Origin: JADJLQ01 sp964405735
GTDB taxonomy: Bacteria; Bacteroidota; Bacteroidia; Chitinophagales; Saprospiraceae
Assembly (NCBI GenBank): GCA_964405735.1
Contig: CAYOPD010000021.1
Coordinates: 1-46,672, forward strand
Length of the DNA stretch: 46,672 bases
Reading direction: 5' to 3'
Part shown: positions 1 to 8,061 of the stretch, piece by piece
Layout: each line of letters opens with the position of its first letter
How positions within the stretch are numbered: the first letter of the stretch is position 1
Notes under the pieces: generated by a model
The model's database searches: none
Told to the model about the DNA's origin: nothing
What the model saw: the letters and a program-made list of their open reading frames with translations, nothing else
Made by a program: the position numbers and the translations under genes

Positions 1-1183
1 CGGATGACAAATTCAGCGTCTTGTGATCCGGATTGGAAGCACTGTTGAAGTCGGCTGTATGGCAATCCACACATTTTGCAGATGTACCCGCGTATCCCTG
101 GCTATGGCATTCCAGGCAATTGACCGAAGTATGAGCACCGGTCAATGGGAATTTAGTCTTGTTGTGGTCAAACGAAGCGGGTTCCCAGGCAGTCTGGCTA
201 TGGCAGCTCTCACAATGGGTCGGGAAGTTCGATGTTTTATGATTCGGATCCATCGTCGCGTTGTAATCCGCCGCGTGGCATCCAAAGCAGGTCTTCGGCG
301 TCGTTCCATCATATTTCCCCTGGTGACATTCCGCGCATTGGTTGGCAATACCGGCATGCGCACCTTCCAGGCGGTGAATCTCGTTGTGTACAGGAAAACT
401 TGCAGGGCTCCAATCCACATCTGTGGTATGACAACTGGCACAGTCGGAGGAGAGATTCAGCGTCTTGTGGTCAGGGTTAGCGGCACTGTTGAAATCGGCT
501 GTATGGCAATCTACACATTTTGTGGATGTACCCGCGTATCCCTGGATATGGCATTTGCTGCAGGTTTCAATATCATGGCCCTTCTCCAGAGGAAAAAAAT
601 TATGATTAAAGGAAGTTTCCCAGGAGGGGGCGCTGATATTATGGCATTGGGCACAGTCGGTGGAGAACCCGGCTTTTTTATGGTCCAGTTTGGCTGTATT
701 GAGATATTCTCCTTCATGGCAATTCATACAAGCCGTTCCAATGCGATCAAACCGGAGGGGAACTGAGGATTGATGACAATCGATACAATCAGCAGCAGCA
801 TGATTTCCCAGGAGTGGAAAAGAAGCAAGTTCATGCATTCTGGAAATGTTTTCCACCACCCAGGAATTACTGTTATGGCAACGGGCACAGTCAGGGCCAA
901 GAGATTGACTATGCATGTCCTGGTGACAGCTTATACAGGTTACCGGGGCTTCTGAAAAAACCAGGGAACCATGGCATGCCTTGCAATCAATCTGCCGGTG
1001 TTGTCCCCTGAGTACAAATAGCGTGGAGTCATGATTAAACGTTATGGTCGACATGGTCACCTTCCAGTTGTCGGCCGTATGACATTGGCTGCATTCAAGT
1101 TTAAAATCCCGGCCATGCGGAGACTGGGCCGTGAGTTTAAAACACGACAAAAATATAAATACGATAAAAAGCCATCCACGCAT
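1..1183 (-). CDS. Multihaem c-type cytochrome, 3' end beyond window
   Basis: Reads leftward from ATG at 1183 and is still open at base 1, so the C-terminus is missing. The visible 394 codons begin with a signal peptide (hydrophobic stretch ending TAQ, then SPHG) and contain 15 CXXCH haem c attachment motifs. Histidines in F-x-L-x-G-x-H segments a few residues before many motifs are likely distal ligands, suggesting bis-His haems. Known for such proteins: electron transfer in the periplasm or at the cell surface after haem attachment by the cytochrome c maturation system. It is a close paralogue of the 16-haem gene at 1451-2683; the first 150 or so residues align almost without gaps. Its ATG overlaps the stop of the preceding small ORF (TAATG). 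An internal duplication of 148 residues is visible. No sorting domain can be judged because the end is missing. The precise electron partner is unknown. Confidence 0.93.
   Translation of the reverse strand, partial: MRGWLFIVFIFLSCFKLTAQSPHGRDFKLECSQCHTADNWKVTMSTITFNHDSTLFVLRGQHRQIDCKACHGSLVFSEAPVTCISCHQDMHSQSLGPDCARCHNSNSWVVENISRMHELASFPLLGNHAAADCIDCHQSSVPLRFDRIGTACMNCHEGEYLNTAKLDHKKAGFSTDCAQCHNISAPSWETSFNHNFFPLEKGHDIETCSKCHIQGYAGTSTKCVDCHTADFNSAANPDHKTLNLSSDCASCHTTDVDWSPASFPVHNEIHRLEGAHAGIANQCAECHQGKYDGTTPKTCFGCHAADYNATMDPNHKTSNFPTHCESCHSQTAWEPASFDHNKTKFPLTGAHTSVNCLECHSQGYAGTSAKCVDCHTADFNSASNPDHKTLNLSS
14..557 (-). repeat. Internal 444-bp-offset duplication in cytochrome gene
   Basis: Bases 14-113 and 458-557 are near copies at an offset of 444 bp (148 codons). 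Both encode the same run, with a GYAGTS segment, a CVDCH haem site, then ADFNSA and HKTLNLSS. The offset is a multiple of three, so duplication keeps the frame and adds haem sites. Confidence 0.85.
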
Positions 1184-1458
1184 TAACCGCCAACTATTTT
1201 GTACTCCTTAAAAACAATCTCATTTTTTACCATTGGCCGGTGACTTAGGTCACATAACCGCGCTGTCCAATCAAGATCTAACTCATTAAAAATCAAACCA
1301 ATAACAGCCAAATCGTCAAAAAACAATATTGCTTCTCTGAACCTTAATTCATCCCTCTTCAAACTGGATGTTAAATACATTATTGTGGATCTCAAATTAT
1401 TTAGCAAAAAACCGGATCCGAATATGCTCTGCCCTATTTTCAAAATCTCACTATTCAT
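1183..1458 (-). CDS. Small hypothetical protein between two cytochrome genes
   Basis: A 91-codon frame filling the space between the 16-haem and 15-haem cytochrome genes. Its ATG (1456-1458) lies 8 bp inside the 3' end of the upstream gene, and its TAA shares a base with the ATG of the downstream cytochrome (TAATG). That arrangement fits translational coupling and is the main argument that it is real. The product has no CXXCH, no clear signal peptide and only one cysteine. It is rich in Leu, Ile, Phe, Asp and Glu, and I do not recognise it. The DNA is more AT-rich than the flanking cytochrome genes, so it could instead be a non-coding spacer with a chance reading frame. A role as an accessory to cytochrome assembly or regulation would be pure guesswork. 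Confidence 0.42.
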   Translation of the reverse strand: MNSEILKIGQSIFGSGFLLNNLRSTIMYLTSSLKRDELRFREAILFFDDLAVIGLIFNELDLDWTARLCDLSHRPMVKNEIVFKEYKIVGG

Positions 1459-2683
1459 TTCTATGACAACTGTAACAGGATGTAGGTGTATATGAATATC
1501 CGCTTACCCCCCTGTGTTCTTTATCCACATTAGCCTTATTGTTATGTTCATGGCAACTGGTGCAGCTGAAATTGGAAAAATTACCTGCCGTCGTATGACA
1601 TTCGGCACATTGTGACCACTCCCCTTTGTGCTTCCCGCTATATATGCGGAAATACTGGCCGTCATGATTAAAGGTGGACGGGGTCCAGGCAGCCTGGCTA
1701 TGGCAAGTTTCACAGGAGGTCGAAAACATGGATGCCTGGTGATTAGGGTTTTTTGCACGGTTGTAGTCATCCGAGTGACATCCAAAACAGGTTTTGGGGG
1801 TCGAACCGTTGTAGACCCCATTGTGACATGCCGCGCAATCGTTGGCAATGGAGGTATGCGCCCCGGTAATCACAAAAAATTTGCTGTGATTGGCAAACGT
1901 TGCCGGCTTCCAGCCGGGTTCAGTGCTGTGGCAGCTTTCACAGTCGGTGGAAAAGCCGGTCGCCTTATGATTGGGACTGACGGCTGAATTAAAATCGGCC
2001 AGATGACAATCCACACATTTGGCAGAGGTACCCGCGTAACCGTTCGTGTGGCATTTGACACAGGATTCAATTTCATGGCCTTTTTTTAAAGGGAAAAAAT
2101 CATGAGTAAAGGAGGAGGCCCAACTGACAGCCCTTATATCATGACATGGAGCACAGTTCCTGGAAAACCCAGCCTTTTTATGATCCACTTTTTCAGTGCC
2201 CAGGAAATCATTTTCATGACACTGGATACAAGCCGTCCCAATGCGGTCAAAACGCAACGGGACGGAAGATTGATGACAATCATTACAATCCGCCACCGCA
2301 TGATTTCCCAGAAGCGGAAAGGATACCCGTTCATGCATCCTGGTTACATTTTCGATCACCCAGGAGTTCGTGTTATGACATCGGGCACAATCATTTCCCA
2401 GAGACTGGCTGTGCATGTCCTGATGACAACTTATGCATTCGGGTGAAGCATCTGAAAAAACGAGGGTGGCATGGCAAGCCCTGCAATCGGTCTGTTCATG
2501 TTGCCCTCGGAGCCGGAAGCTCGTCGTTTCATGATTAAAGGCCATTGATTTCGAACTCACTTTCCAGTTGTCGGGAGTATGGCACTGGCTGCAGTCAATG
2601 TTTAAATCCCTGCCATGCGGAGATTGTCCCCTCAGTCCTGTCCAGGATAATACGATCCATATCATAAGTGGCAATCGATACAT
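1451..2683 (-). CDS. 16-haem c-type cytochrome
   Basis: A 410-residue exported protein: signal peptide at residues 1-20 (hydrophobic, ending RGQ), then 16 CXXCH motifs spread to the last few residues (final motif CYSCH, four residues after it RNE and stop). Segments of the type F-x-L-x-G-x-H before motifs supply probable distal histidines. There are no other recognisable catalytic residues, so a pure electron conductor is the natural reading. It starts 22 bp inside the 3' end of the 23-haem gene and overlaps the next ORF by 8 bp, so it is one cistron of the multihaem operon. It is a tandem paralogue of the truncated gene at 1-1183. It has no T9SS C-terminal domain, so a periplasmic or outer-membrane-associated location is more likely than T9SS export; that is inference. 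Confidence 0.95.
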   Translation of the reverse strand: MYRLPLMIWIVLSWTGLRGQSPHGRDLNIDCSQCHTPDNWKVSSKSMAFNHETTSFRLRGQHEQTDCRACHATLVFSDASPECISCHQDMHSQSLGNDCARCHNTNSWVIENVTRMHERVSFPLLGNHAVADCNDCHQSSVPLRFDRIGTACIQCHENDFLGTEKVDHKKAGFSRNCAPCHDIRAVSWASSFTHDFFPLKKGHEIESCVKCHTNGYAGTSAKCVDCHLADFNSAVSPNHKATGFSTDCESCHSTEPGWKPATFANHSKFFVITGAHTSIANDCAACHNGVYNGSTPKTCFGCHSDDYNRAKNPNHQASMFSTSCETCHSQAAWTPSTFNHDGQYFRIYSGKHKGEWSQCAECHTTAGNFSNFSCTSCHEHNNKANVDKEHRGVSGYSYTPTSCYSCHRNE

Positions 2684-4491
2684 CTGAAGCTGACCATTTT
2701 ATATTGAATGAGTGTAACACCCTTATCTACAATGGGTTTATGACATTTTTCGCAGGCGACTTTTTTATGCGCCCCGTCCAGTTTAAATGCGGCCTGATCG
2801 TGATCAAATTTGCTGGCAGTCCAATCGTCAAAACCATGGCACCGTTCGCAATCGGTGATGCCATTCCTTTCAAACTGGCTGAGATGCACATTCCGGTGGC
2901 AGGACGCACAGTCCGCTGATGGCAAGTCAAAGAGAATACGTTTTTTGTCGCTCAAGTCCGCCGCATCGAGGTGGCAGGCATTGCATTTTAGAACCACATG
3001 TTTTCCTTTTAAGGCAAAAGCGGTCCGGTCATGATCAAAATGAACCGTCGACCACGTTTCTTCCGAATGACAGTTTTTACATTCCTTTTGGCTATAAAAT
3101 TTTTCATCCAACAATCCACGATGTATATCCTGGTGACAATCCATGCACCGGCTACCTATATTTTTAAAACGCCAGGAGGTATCCTTTTTATGGCAATCCA
3201 GGCAGGGCACCGCCTGATGTGCACCCAGAAGGGGAAATGCATTCTCCTGATGCTGCTCCAGGGTATAGGTCGATTCCTTAAAGTCCTGCACGTTATGACA
3301 TGAACCGCAATCGGTGGGGACACCCGCTTTCACAAATTGTTTTTGATGATAATCCCCGTGACAATCCATACACCGGTCGTGGGGTACCGGGTCAATCAGT
3401 TTAGCTTTATGACAATTTTTACAATCGACCTGCCGATGTGCGCCTTCGAGGCGGAAACCGGTATTGTCATGGTTAAAAGACTCCTGGGCCTGCACCAGTT
3501 TGAACGACTGTTCAGTATGGCATTGAATACAGTTTTGCCCAAATTTATTATCATGAACATCTTCATGACAGGTCGTGCATTTCTCAGGATTTTGGCCGGC
3601 GAATTCCTGGAAAGCGGTACTCAATTGGTTAAAGCCCCCATGATGACAAGCTTTACAATCCAATTCCCTGTGTTTGCCTTTCAGGGAAAAATCGGTGACA
3701 TTGTGATTAAAACCCGCAGTGAATCTGATTTCTGCGAAGGATTGTTCCGTATGGCAGGAGGAGCAATTCGGTCCAAAGTTTTTACGGTGTGCATCCTCAT
3801 GACAGGCACTGCACTGATTAAATGAAAGGTTGGCAAAGTGCTGAAAACGCGCACCATCGCGTTGTTCTATTTTATGGCACGATGCGCAATCCACATCCTG
3901 ATGTTTGCCTTTGAGGGGGAACTTGGTCTTATGATGGTCAAACAGTGCAGCCGGGCTGAAAGCTGTGGTGTTGTGACAGGAAGCACAATCGCCGGAAAGC
4001 GTCTTTTTATGGACATCCTCATGGCAGGAAATGCAGCGGTCATCAAGACCCAGGTAGGTATAATCCTTTTTGCGAATGGACTCCTCCCGGATATTTTCCG
4101 GTTTATGACAGGAGGCACATTCCGTTTTCTGGTGGCTTCCGGTCAGGGGATAACCGGTCAGGCGATGATCAAACTTTTGTTTGTCAAAGCGGACAATTTC
4201 AAACTTAAGTCCATGATGGTCGCTATGACAGGAAAAACAACTTTTTGACTTGACCTCCGGAGAAACATGATATCCTTCGTTTTTCCTGATTCTTTTTTCC
4301 AATTCCTGGTGGCAAGCGAGGCATTTTTCATTGGGTACCTTTTGACCCAATTCATGGCATTTGGTGCAATTGGACAAACCCTCCAGGTGCGCATGGGGGG
4401 CAGCCAGGGGCCCCGGGGAGAGCTGCGCCCAGGCAAGCGGGCCCGCGAGGCAGAACAAAAAAAGGATAATATGAAATACCCGTACCTTCAT
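2662..4491 (-). CDS. 23-haem c-type cytochrome
   Basis: A 609-residue protein with a signal peptide (residues 1-22, ending AWAQ) and 23 CXXCH motifs counted along its length, about one haem per 26 residues. The last motif (CIDCH) is one residue from the stop. The chain is built of repeated modules, CXXCH-x-D-x-H followed by F-x-H-x-x-T-x-F-x-L-x-G-x-H and another CXXCH, typical of extended bis-His multihaem chains. Its ATG overlaps the TGA of the flavoprotein gene upstream (ATGA), and its 3' end overlaps the 16-haem gene by 22 bp. Context suggests it takes electrons from the membrane cytochrome b/flavoprotein pair and passes them outward to the two paralogous cytochromes, or the reverse. No terminal-reductase catalytic motif (such as those of NrfA or hydroxylamine oxidoreductase) was recognised. 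Confidence 0.95.
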   Translation of the reverse strand: MKVRVFHIILFLFCLAGPLAWAQLSPGPLAAPHAHLEGLSNCTKCHELGQKVPNEKCLACHQELEKRIRKNEGYHVSPEVKSKSCFSCHSDHHGLKFEIVRFDKQKFDHRLTGYPLTGSHQKTECASCHKPENIREESIRKKDYTYLGLDDRCISCHEDVHKKTLSGDCASCHNTTAFSPAALFDHHKTKFPLKGKHQDVDCASCHKIEQRDGARFQHFANLSFNQCSACHEDAHRKNFGPNCSSCHTEQSFAEIRFTAGFNHNVTDFSLKGKHRELDCKACHHGGFNQLSTAFQEFAGQNPEKCTTCHEDVHDNKFGQNCIQCHTEQSFKLVQAQESFNHDNTGFRLEGAHRQVDCKNCHKAKLIDPVPHDRCMDCHGDYHQKQFVKAGVPTDCGSCHNVQDFKESTYTLEQHQENAFPLLGAHQAVPCLDCHKKDTSWRFKNIGSRCMDCHQDIHRGLLDEKFYSQKECKNCHSEETWSTVHFDHDRTAFALKGKHVVLKCNACHLDAADLSDKKRILFDLPSADCASCHRNVHLSQFERNGITDCERCHGFDDWTASKFDHDQAAFKLDGAHKKVACEKCHKPIVDKGVTLIQYKMVSFRCIDCHL

Positions 4492-5849
4492 CTTACTTTG
4501 TGATGCGACATTACCGTATGCCCAAATCGTTTGGTGATTTCAATGCCGGCTTTCTGGAGGAAAGTCGTGGGTAATTCCCCCCCTGCAAATATGAATACCA
4601 GGTCGTTTGGTATTTTTTCTACCTGATCGGGTTCCGGACCAGCCAATACAATATGGTCCTCGTGTATGGACAGCAGGTTGGTATTGAACCGCACATCCAC
4701 ACGGTTTCCCGCCCTTGCCTCTTCAATCCTTTCCAGATTTTTGGGTTTAATCCGGCTGAACGATGAACCCCGGTAAGAGAGAATCACCTCGTTTTGCGGA
4801 ACCAGCAAGAGGGCTGATTCTATAGCGGAATCCCCTCCCCCGGCTACGAGGACCTTTTTGCCTGATATCCATTCAGGCTCAAGCAATCGATACGCCACCT
4901 TTTCGAGTCCCTCTCCGGGAATATCCAGTTTTCGCGGCGTGCCCCTTCTTCCAATGGCAAGCAGGACGGTATTGGCCGTAAATTCCTGCCCGCCAGCGGT
5001 CACCAGACGGAAACAATCTCCCTGCTTTTCAATCCTGTCCACTTTGGTATTTTCCAGGATTTGAATGTTGTTTTTATTCAAAACCGAATGCCACAATTCG
5101 ATCAACTGGGTTTTACTGGTCTCATAAAGTTTGATTTTGCCGAATAAAGGCAGATCCATGGGGGCGGTCATGACAATTTTCGAACGTGGAAACGAGAATA
5201 CGGTACCTCCCAGGGTATCCTGGTCCAGGGTGAGAAAATTCAGTTGATGCTTTCTGGCTGCCAGGGAGGCTGAAATGCCTGTAGGGCCGGCACCCACGAC
5301 AATCAAGTCATATTGGCCGCTTCCATGGTGGTTTTTCAACCAGGCAAGGATGTTGTCTACCGCTTGTTTCCCCTGTTCTACGCTGTTTTTGATAAGGCCC
5401 ATCCCACCCAGTTCACCTGCTATAAATATACCCGGGACATTGGTTTCAAAATTGGCATTGACATGAGGGAGTTCCACTCCCCTTTGTTCCGTACCAATCC
5501 TCAGGCTGATTGCCTGAACAGGACAGGCATGAAAACAGGCTCCATGGCCAATACAGCGGGATGCATTGATGATGGTAGCCACACCGTCTTTGATGCCGAT
5601 GATGTCATGTTCCGGGCAAGCCGTCACACAAGCCCCGGTCTGGATACAGGAATTGGTGTCAATTACGGGGTGCAGGGATACCGGCTCGTGTAAACCAGCT
5701 TCCCGGGCAGCTTTGATTTTAGAATCGACCCGGTTTGACTGCAGGCGGATTTTCCTCAGGTATACATATATGGTTATTATGCAAAACAGCCCTACCAGGC
5801 TATAAATCAGAAGGCTCTCCATATTTATGTTCAGCATCAGAATATCCAT
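4488..5849 (-). CDS. Membrane-anchored ferredoxin-FAD/NAD(P) oxidoreductase
   Basis: 453 residues in three parts. An N-terminal membrane helix at about residues 12-31. A two-cluster ferredoxin domain at about 60-115. A thioredoxin-reductase-like flavoprotein module with FAD Rossmann motif GAGPTG (186-191) and a second nucleotide motif with the core GGGDSAIE for NAD(P)H. The redox-active CXXC of true thioredoxin reductases was not seen. The ferredoxin motifs are unusual: cysteines C68, C74, C78 and C99, C105, C109 are present, but the second cysteine of each CxxCxxCxxxCP set is Thr71 or His102. I recall similar Ser/His substitutions in related bacterial proteins, so this may be a family trait. 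It overlaps the cytochrome b gene by 13 bp and the 23-haem gene by 4 bp. Likely role: exchanging electrons between NAD(P)H or a soluble carrier and the membrane/cytochrome chain. Confidence 0.87.
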   Translation of the reverse strand: MDILMLNINMESLLIYSLVGLFCIITIYVYLRKIRLQSNRVDSKIKAAREAGLHEPVSLHPVIDTNSCIQTGACVTACPEHDIIGIKDGVATIINASRCIGHGACFHACPVQAISLRIGTEQRGVELPHVNANFETNVPGIFIAGELGGMGLIKNSVEQGKQAVDNILAWLKNHHGSGQYDLIVVGAGPTGISASLAARKHQLNFLTLDQDTLGGTVFSFPRSKIVMTAPMDLPLFGKIKLYETSKTQLIELWHSVLNKNNIQILENTKVDRIEKQGDCFRLVTAGGQEFTANTVLLAIGRRGTPRKLDIPGEGLEKVAYRLLEPEWISGKKVLVAGGGDSAIESALLLVPQNEVILSYRGSSFSRIKPKNLERIEEARAGNRVDVRFNTNLLSIHEDHIVLAGPEPDQVEKIPNDLVFIFAGGELPTTFLQKAGIEITKRFGHTVMSHHKVR

Positions 5850-6721
5850 TTGTAGCCTAGGGCAAGTGTGATGATGACGTGAACAATCATGATGACCAGC
5901 ATGATCAGTGCAAAAGGCAGATGCACCACATGCCAGGACCTGAATAGTTTTTGCATTTGTTGCAATCTTTGGATCTTCCGGCGTAAAACGAGTTCGTTGC
6001 GGATCAAATCCAGGGTTTTATTTTTTACAGCCGCCGGCAGGTCCAGGTGCTTTAAAGCCTGTTTTACGCGGCTTCTCGTTTTGATTTCCTGCAGATAGGC
6101 GTCCATAAATCCTTTGAATCCCTTCTCCTCCTTACGGTCAGGTTCCGTTGCTTCGGCCGATTTAAGCAAACCTTCAATATCCAATCCGGAAACAGAAGCA
6201 ATGTTATCCAGTTCCCTGGAAAAGTCCGCTTTAATGCCCACAACTTCCGCCAGGCTAAGTTCCCTTCCCTGGATCGAACGGGGAATCTGATTGTAAATAA
6301 AACGGCCCGCAATGCCGCTCAGTACTACTGCAACCATACTCCAGAAACTGACCGCGACAATACCTCCAAATTTGAAAGCCGTGTGAAAGAGGACCAGGAG
6401 GGGGCCCAATGAACACAGAAAAATATGAAACTCCAGCCAGTACCTGAGTTGGCCCAGGCGGGCGAGCCGTTTGCTCCTTTTACGGATCATATAGGTGGAA
6501 ACCCCAATGACCATACAAAGGGAACCGGCGATTCCCAGTCCATGCCCGATACTGCCGCTTGGTTTCAGGGAAGCATGGGATTCATCGAAAAAACGGGACT
6601 CCACGGGCAGTGGATAATAATGGCTTCCCATCCACAAGAGGATAAAAAAGACCGCGACGACCACCGTTACCAGTGATCCGGTAAAAAGCCGGTGATGCAT
6701 GGTATGACTGTTGACTGCCAT
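5837..6721 (-). CDS. Putative b-type cytochrome membrane subunit
   Basis: About 294 residues with five predicted membrane segments: three near the N-terminus, one after the GG-rich loop and one at the C-terminus. A charged cytoplasmic-looking region of about 120 residues lies between helices 4 and 5. Histidines lie inside or at the edge of helices (in the FHIFLCS and VLFHTAF segments and in the last helix around WHVVH and IVHVI), which could ligate b haems; that is inference. The ATG at 6721 begins one base after the TAA of the Crp gene. A TTG start at 6739 is also possible and would overlap that gene. It overlaps the flavoprotein gene by 13 bp. The pairing with a flavoprotein and multihaem c cytochromes suggests a quinone- or haem-linked membrane step. 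No named family can be assigned with certainty. Confidence 0.82.
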   Translation of the reverse strand: MAVNSHTMHHRLFTGSLVTVVVAVFFILLWMGSHYYPLPVESRFFDESHASLKPSGSIGHGLGIAGSLCMVIGVSTYMIRKRSKRLARLGQLRYWLEFHIFLCSLGPLLVLFHTAFKFGGIVAVSFWSMVAVVLSGIAGRFIYNQIPRSIQGRELSLAEVVGIKADFSRELDNIASVSGLDIEGLLKSAEATEPDRKEEKGFKGFMDAYLQEIKTRSRVKQALKHLDLPAAVKNKTLDLIRNELVLRRKIQRLQQMQKLFRSWHVVHLPFALIMLVIMIVHVIITLALGYKWIF

Positions 6722-6722
6722 G

Positions 6723-7346
6723 TTATCGTATAAATTCAATCTGGTTGCGGTGCCGTTTAATTTTACCTTCCATCTCCATTTTTTTCAATAACCGGGAAAT
6801 CACCTCACGGGAAGAAGCAATGTCATCCGCGATTTCTTTATGAGACAATTGGACCCTGTCCGCATTTTGCACATTTCTCTGAAGTTCGAGGTAGTGGCTA
6901 AGTCTTTTGTCCAGTCCTTTAAACATGACGAGGTCCATGACTTGTAACATTCTGTTCATTTGAAACTGAAAAGTTTTCAGCAAAAACTGGTTCCAGCAGG
7001 GGTAGCGGCTCATCCATTCCCGCATAGCCTGATGGGGGATCACCAAAACTTCAGAGGGTTCGACCGCTCTCGCTGTGATGGAGCTTATCCAGGGGGCTTG
7101 TTCATACTGTAAGGAAAGGGCGCACGCCTGACCTGGAAGCAGATAATATAAAAAAAACGATCCTCCTGGTTTCTCTCCACGGCAGATTTTAAGCCTGCCT
7201 TTAATGACCAATAAGCTCGATTTTAATGGCTGGCCCGGATTTAACATCACCGAACCTTCCCTGAATTTCTGGCGCGTAGACCGACTGGATAATTCGGTTA
7301 AAAATTCAGGTGACCATTCCGGAAATAACGATTTGATTGAGTTCAA
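6723..7346 (-). CDS. Crp/Fnr-family transcriptional regulator
   Basis: 207 residues: an N-terminal cyclic-nucleotide-type beta-roll (about 15-130), a dimerisation helix, and a C-terminal winged helix-turn-helix (about 160-207) with the run HKEIADDIASSREVISRLL characteristic of Crp/Fnr proteins. The N-terminal cysteine cluster that binds Fe-S in true FNR is absent, so oxygen sensing by that route is unlikely. The first usable start is TTG at 7346; no in-frame ATG lies just upstream, and the next internal Met would remove part of the sensor fold. It is the first gene of the multihaem operon and ends one base before the membrane cytochrome's ATG. It is therefore the obvious candidate regulator of the operon, possibly autoregulating. 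The effector is unknown. Confidence 0.9.
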   Translation of the reverse strand: MNSIKSLFPEWSPEFLTELSSRSTRQKFREGSVMLNPGQPLKSSLLVIKGRLKICRGEKPGGSFFLYYLLPGQACALSLQYEQAPWISSITARAVEPSEVLVIPHQAMREWMSRYPCWNQFLLKTFQFQMNRMLQVMDLVMFKGLDKRLSHYLELQRNVQNADRVQLSHKEIADDIASSREVISRLLKKMEMEGKIKRHRNQIEFIR

Positions 7347-7352
7347 AATGAC

Positions 7353-7366
7353 GAATTGACAAATTC
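7353..7366. promoter_or_regulatory. Palindrome just upstream of Crp gene
   Basis: GAATT-GACA-AATTC, a 5-4-5 perfect inverted repeat ending 7 bp before the TTG start of the Crp/Fnr gene. Position and size would suit an autoregulatory operator, but a 5-bp arm in AT-rich DNA can occur by chance. Confidence 0.25.
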
Positions 7367-7495
7367 TAAATTGAAAAGATGAAATGCCAAAAGGCTGACC
7401 GGGTATGACTCCCGAATGACCGGAAAACGGATAATCGGAAAATCATCCGATGCTCATCCAGTAACGTTGAATTGTTGAATGGTGAAACCTTCCGG

Positions 7496-7888
7496 TCACG
7501 AGAAACTGGGCCTGGGAGGCTGCCAGATGGTATCTAAAAATCCTGAATTCTTTTTCTTCTTAGCGGACATGGCCAAGGGTTCGGGATAAAATTCAGCAAT
7601 GCCTGAAGGTTTGTAGGTTTTTGGATGCAAGACAAAAAAACCAGTCAAAAAGATACAATTCTGAGGGATTTTAAATGGCAACTTCATATCCTCTTCATAG
7701 TCAGCCAGCTCTTTATGATTTCCATTGGCGTAATGGTGATACACAAAGGCCCACAGGTTCATCCGGTCCTGCCTCTGATGAAATTGAAAATGTCGATAAA
7801 AATGAGGCAATTTGGCCAATTCACCTGGGTGAAATACGCCAAGCAGGTAAAGGCAGAGTAAAATAACCGAATACCCTTTTCTCCACAT
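7496..7888 (-). CDS. Small conserved Bacteroidota protein with N-terminal hydrophobic helix
   Basis: 130 residues, beginning with a hydrophobic segment (about residues 6-20, signal peptide or anchor). Then comes a His- and Gln-rich segment (HFYRHFQFHQRQ), an NLWAFVYHHYANG stretch, and a YEEDMKLPFK motif. This pattern (LPxLxxHYxxH ... MHYA ... LPFK) resembles small proteins common in Bacteroidota, often near outer-membrane metal or TonB genes; their function is not established to my knowledge. The clustered histidines invite a metal-binding idea, which is only inference. It lies on the same strand 149 bp upstream of the Crp gene. The C-terminus is basic and Pro-rich (AKKKKNS). It is probably expressed separately from the cytochrome operon. 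Confidence 0.75.
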   Translation of the reverse strand: MWRKGYSVILLCLYLLGVFHPGELAKLPHFYRHFQFHQRQDRMNLWAFVYHHYANGNHKELADYEEDMKLPFKIPQNCIFLTGFFVLHPKTYKPSGIAEFYPEPLAMSAKKKKNSGFLDTIWQPPRPSFS

Positions 7889-7941
7889 ATCACTCAGCCG
7901 TTTTGATCATTTCCAACATGTAATTTCTGCTCATTCTTCCT

Positions 7942-7957
7942 GGAGACAAACGTCTCC
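7942..7957. other. Perfect hairpin in intergenic region
   Basis: GGAGAC-AAAC-GTCTCC, a 6-bp perfect inverted repeat between the 5' end of the 130-residue gene (7888) and the 3' end of the SPFH gene (8062). No clear T-tract follows on either strand. It could be a weak terminator for the SPFH operon or an operator/5' leader structure for the small gene. Confidence 0.35.
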
Positions 7958-8061
7958 GTATCTCCAATTAGTATATTATCGACCCCTTGAGGGTTAATTA
8001 AAATCAATTTTCAAAAAAACCGACTGCACAATTGCAACCGGAATCAACGGGTCCTGCCGGA

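Noticed and set aside
23..766. 247-codon plus-strand frame opposite the first cytochrome gene
   Set aside because: Shadow of the CXXCH-rich minus-strand gene; frames like this recur opposite all three cytochrome genes.
4488..5849. True thioredoxin reductase
   Set aside because: No CXXC redox pair, and a ferredoxin domain plus membrane anchor are fused in front.
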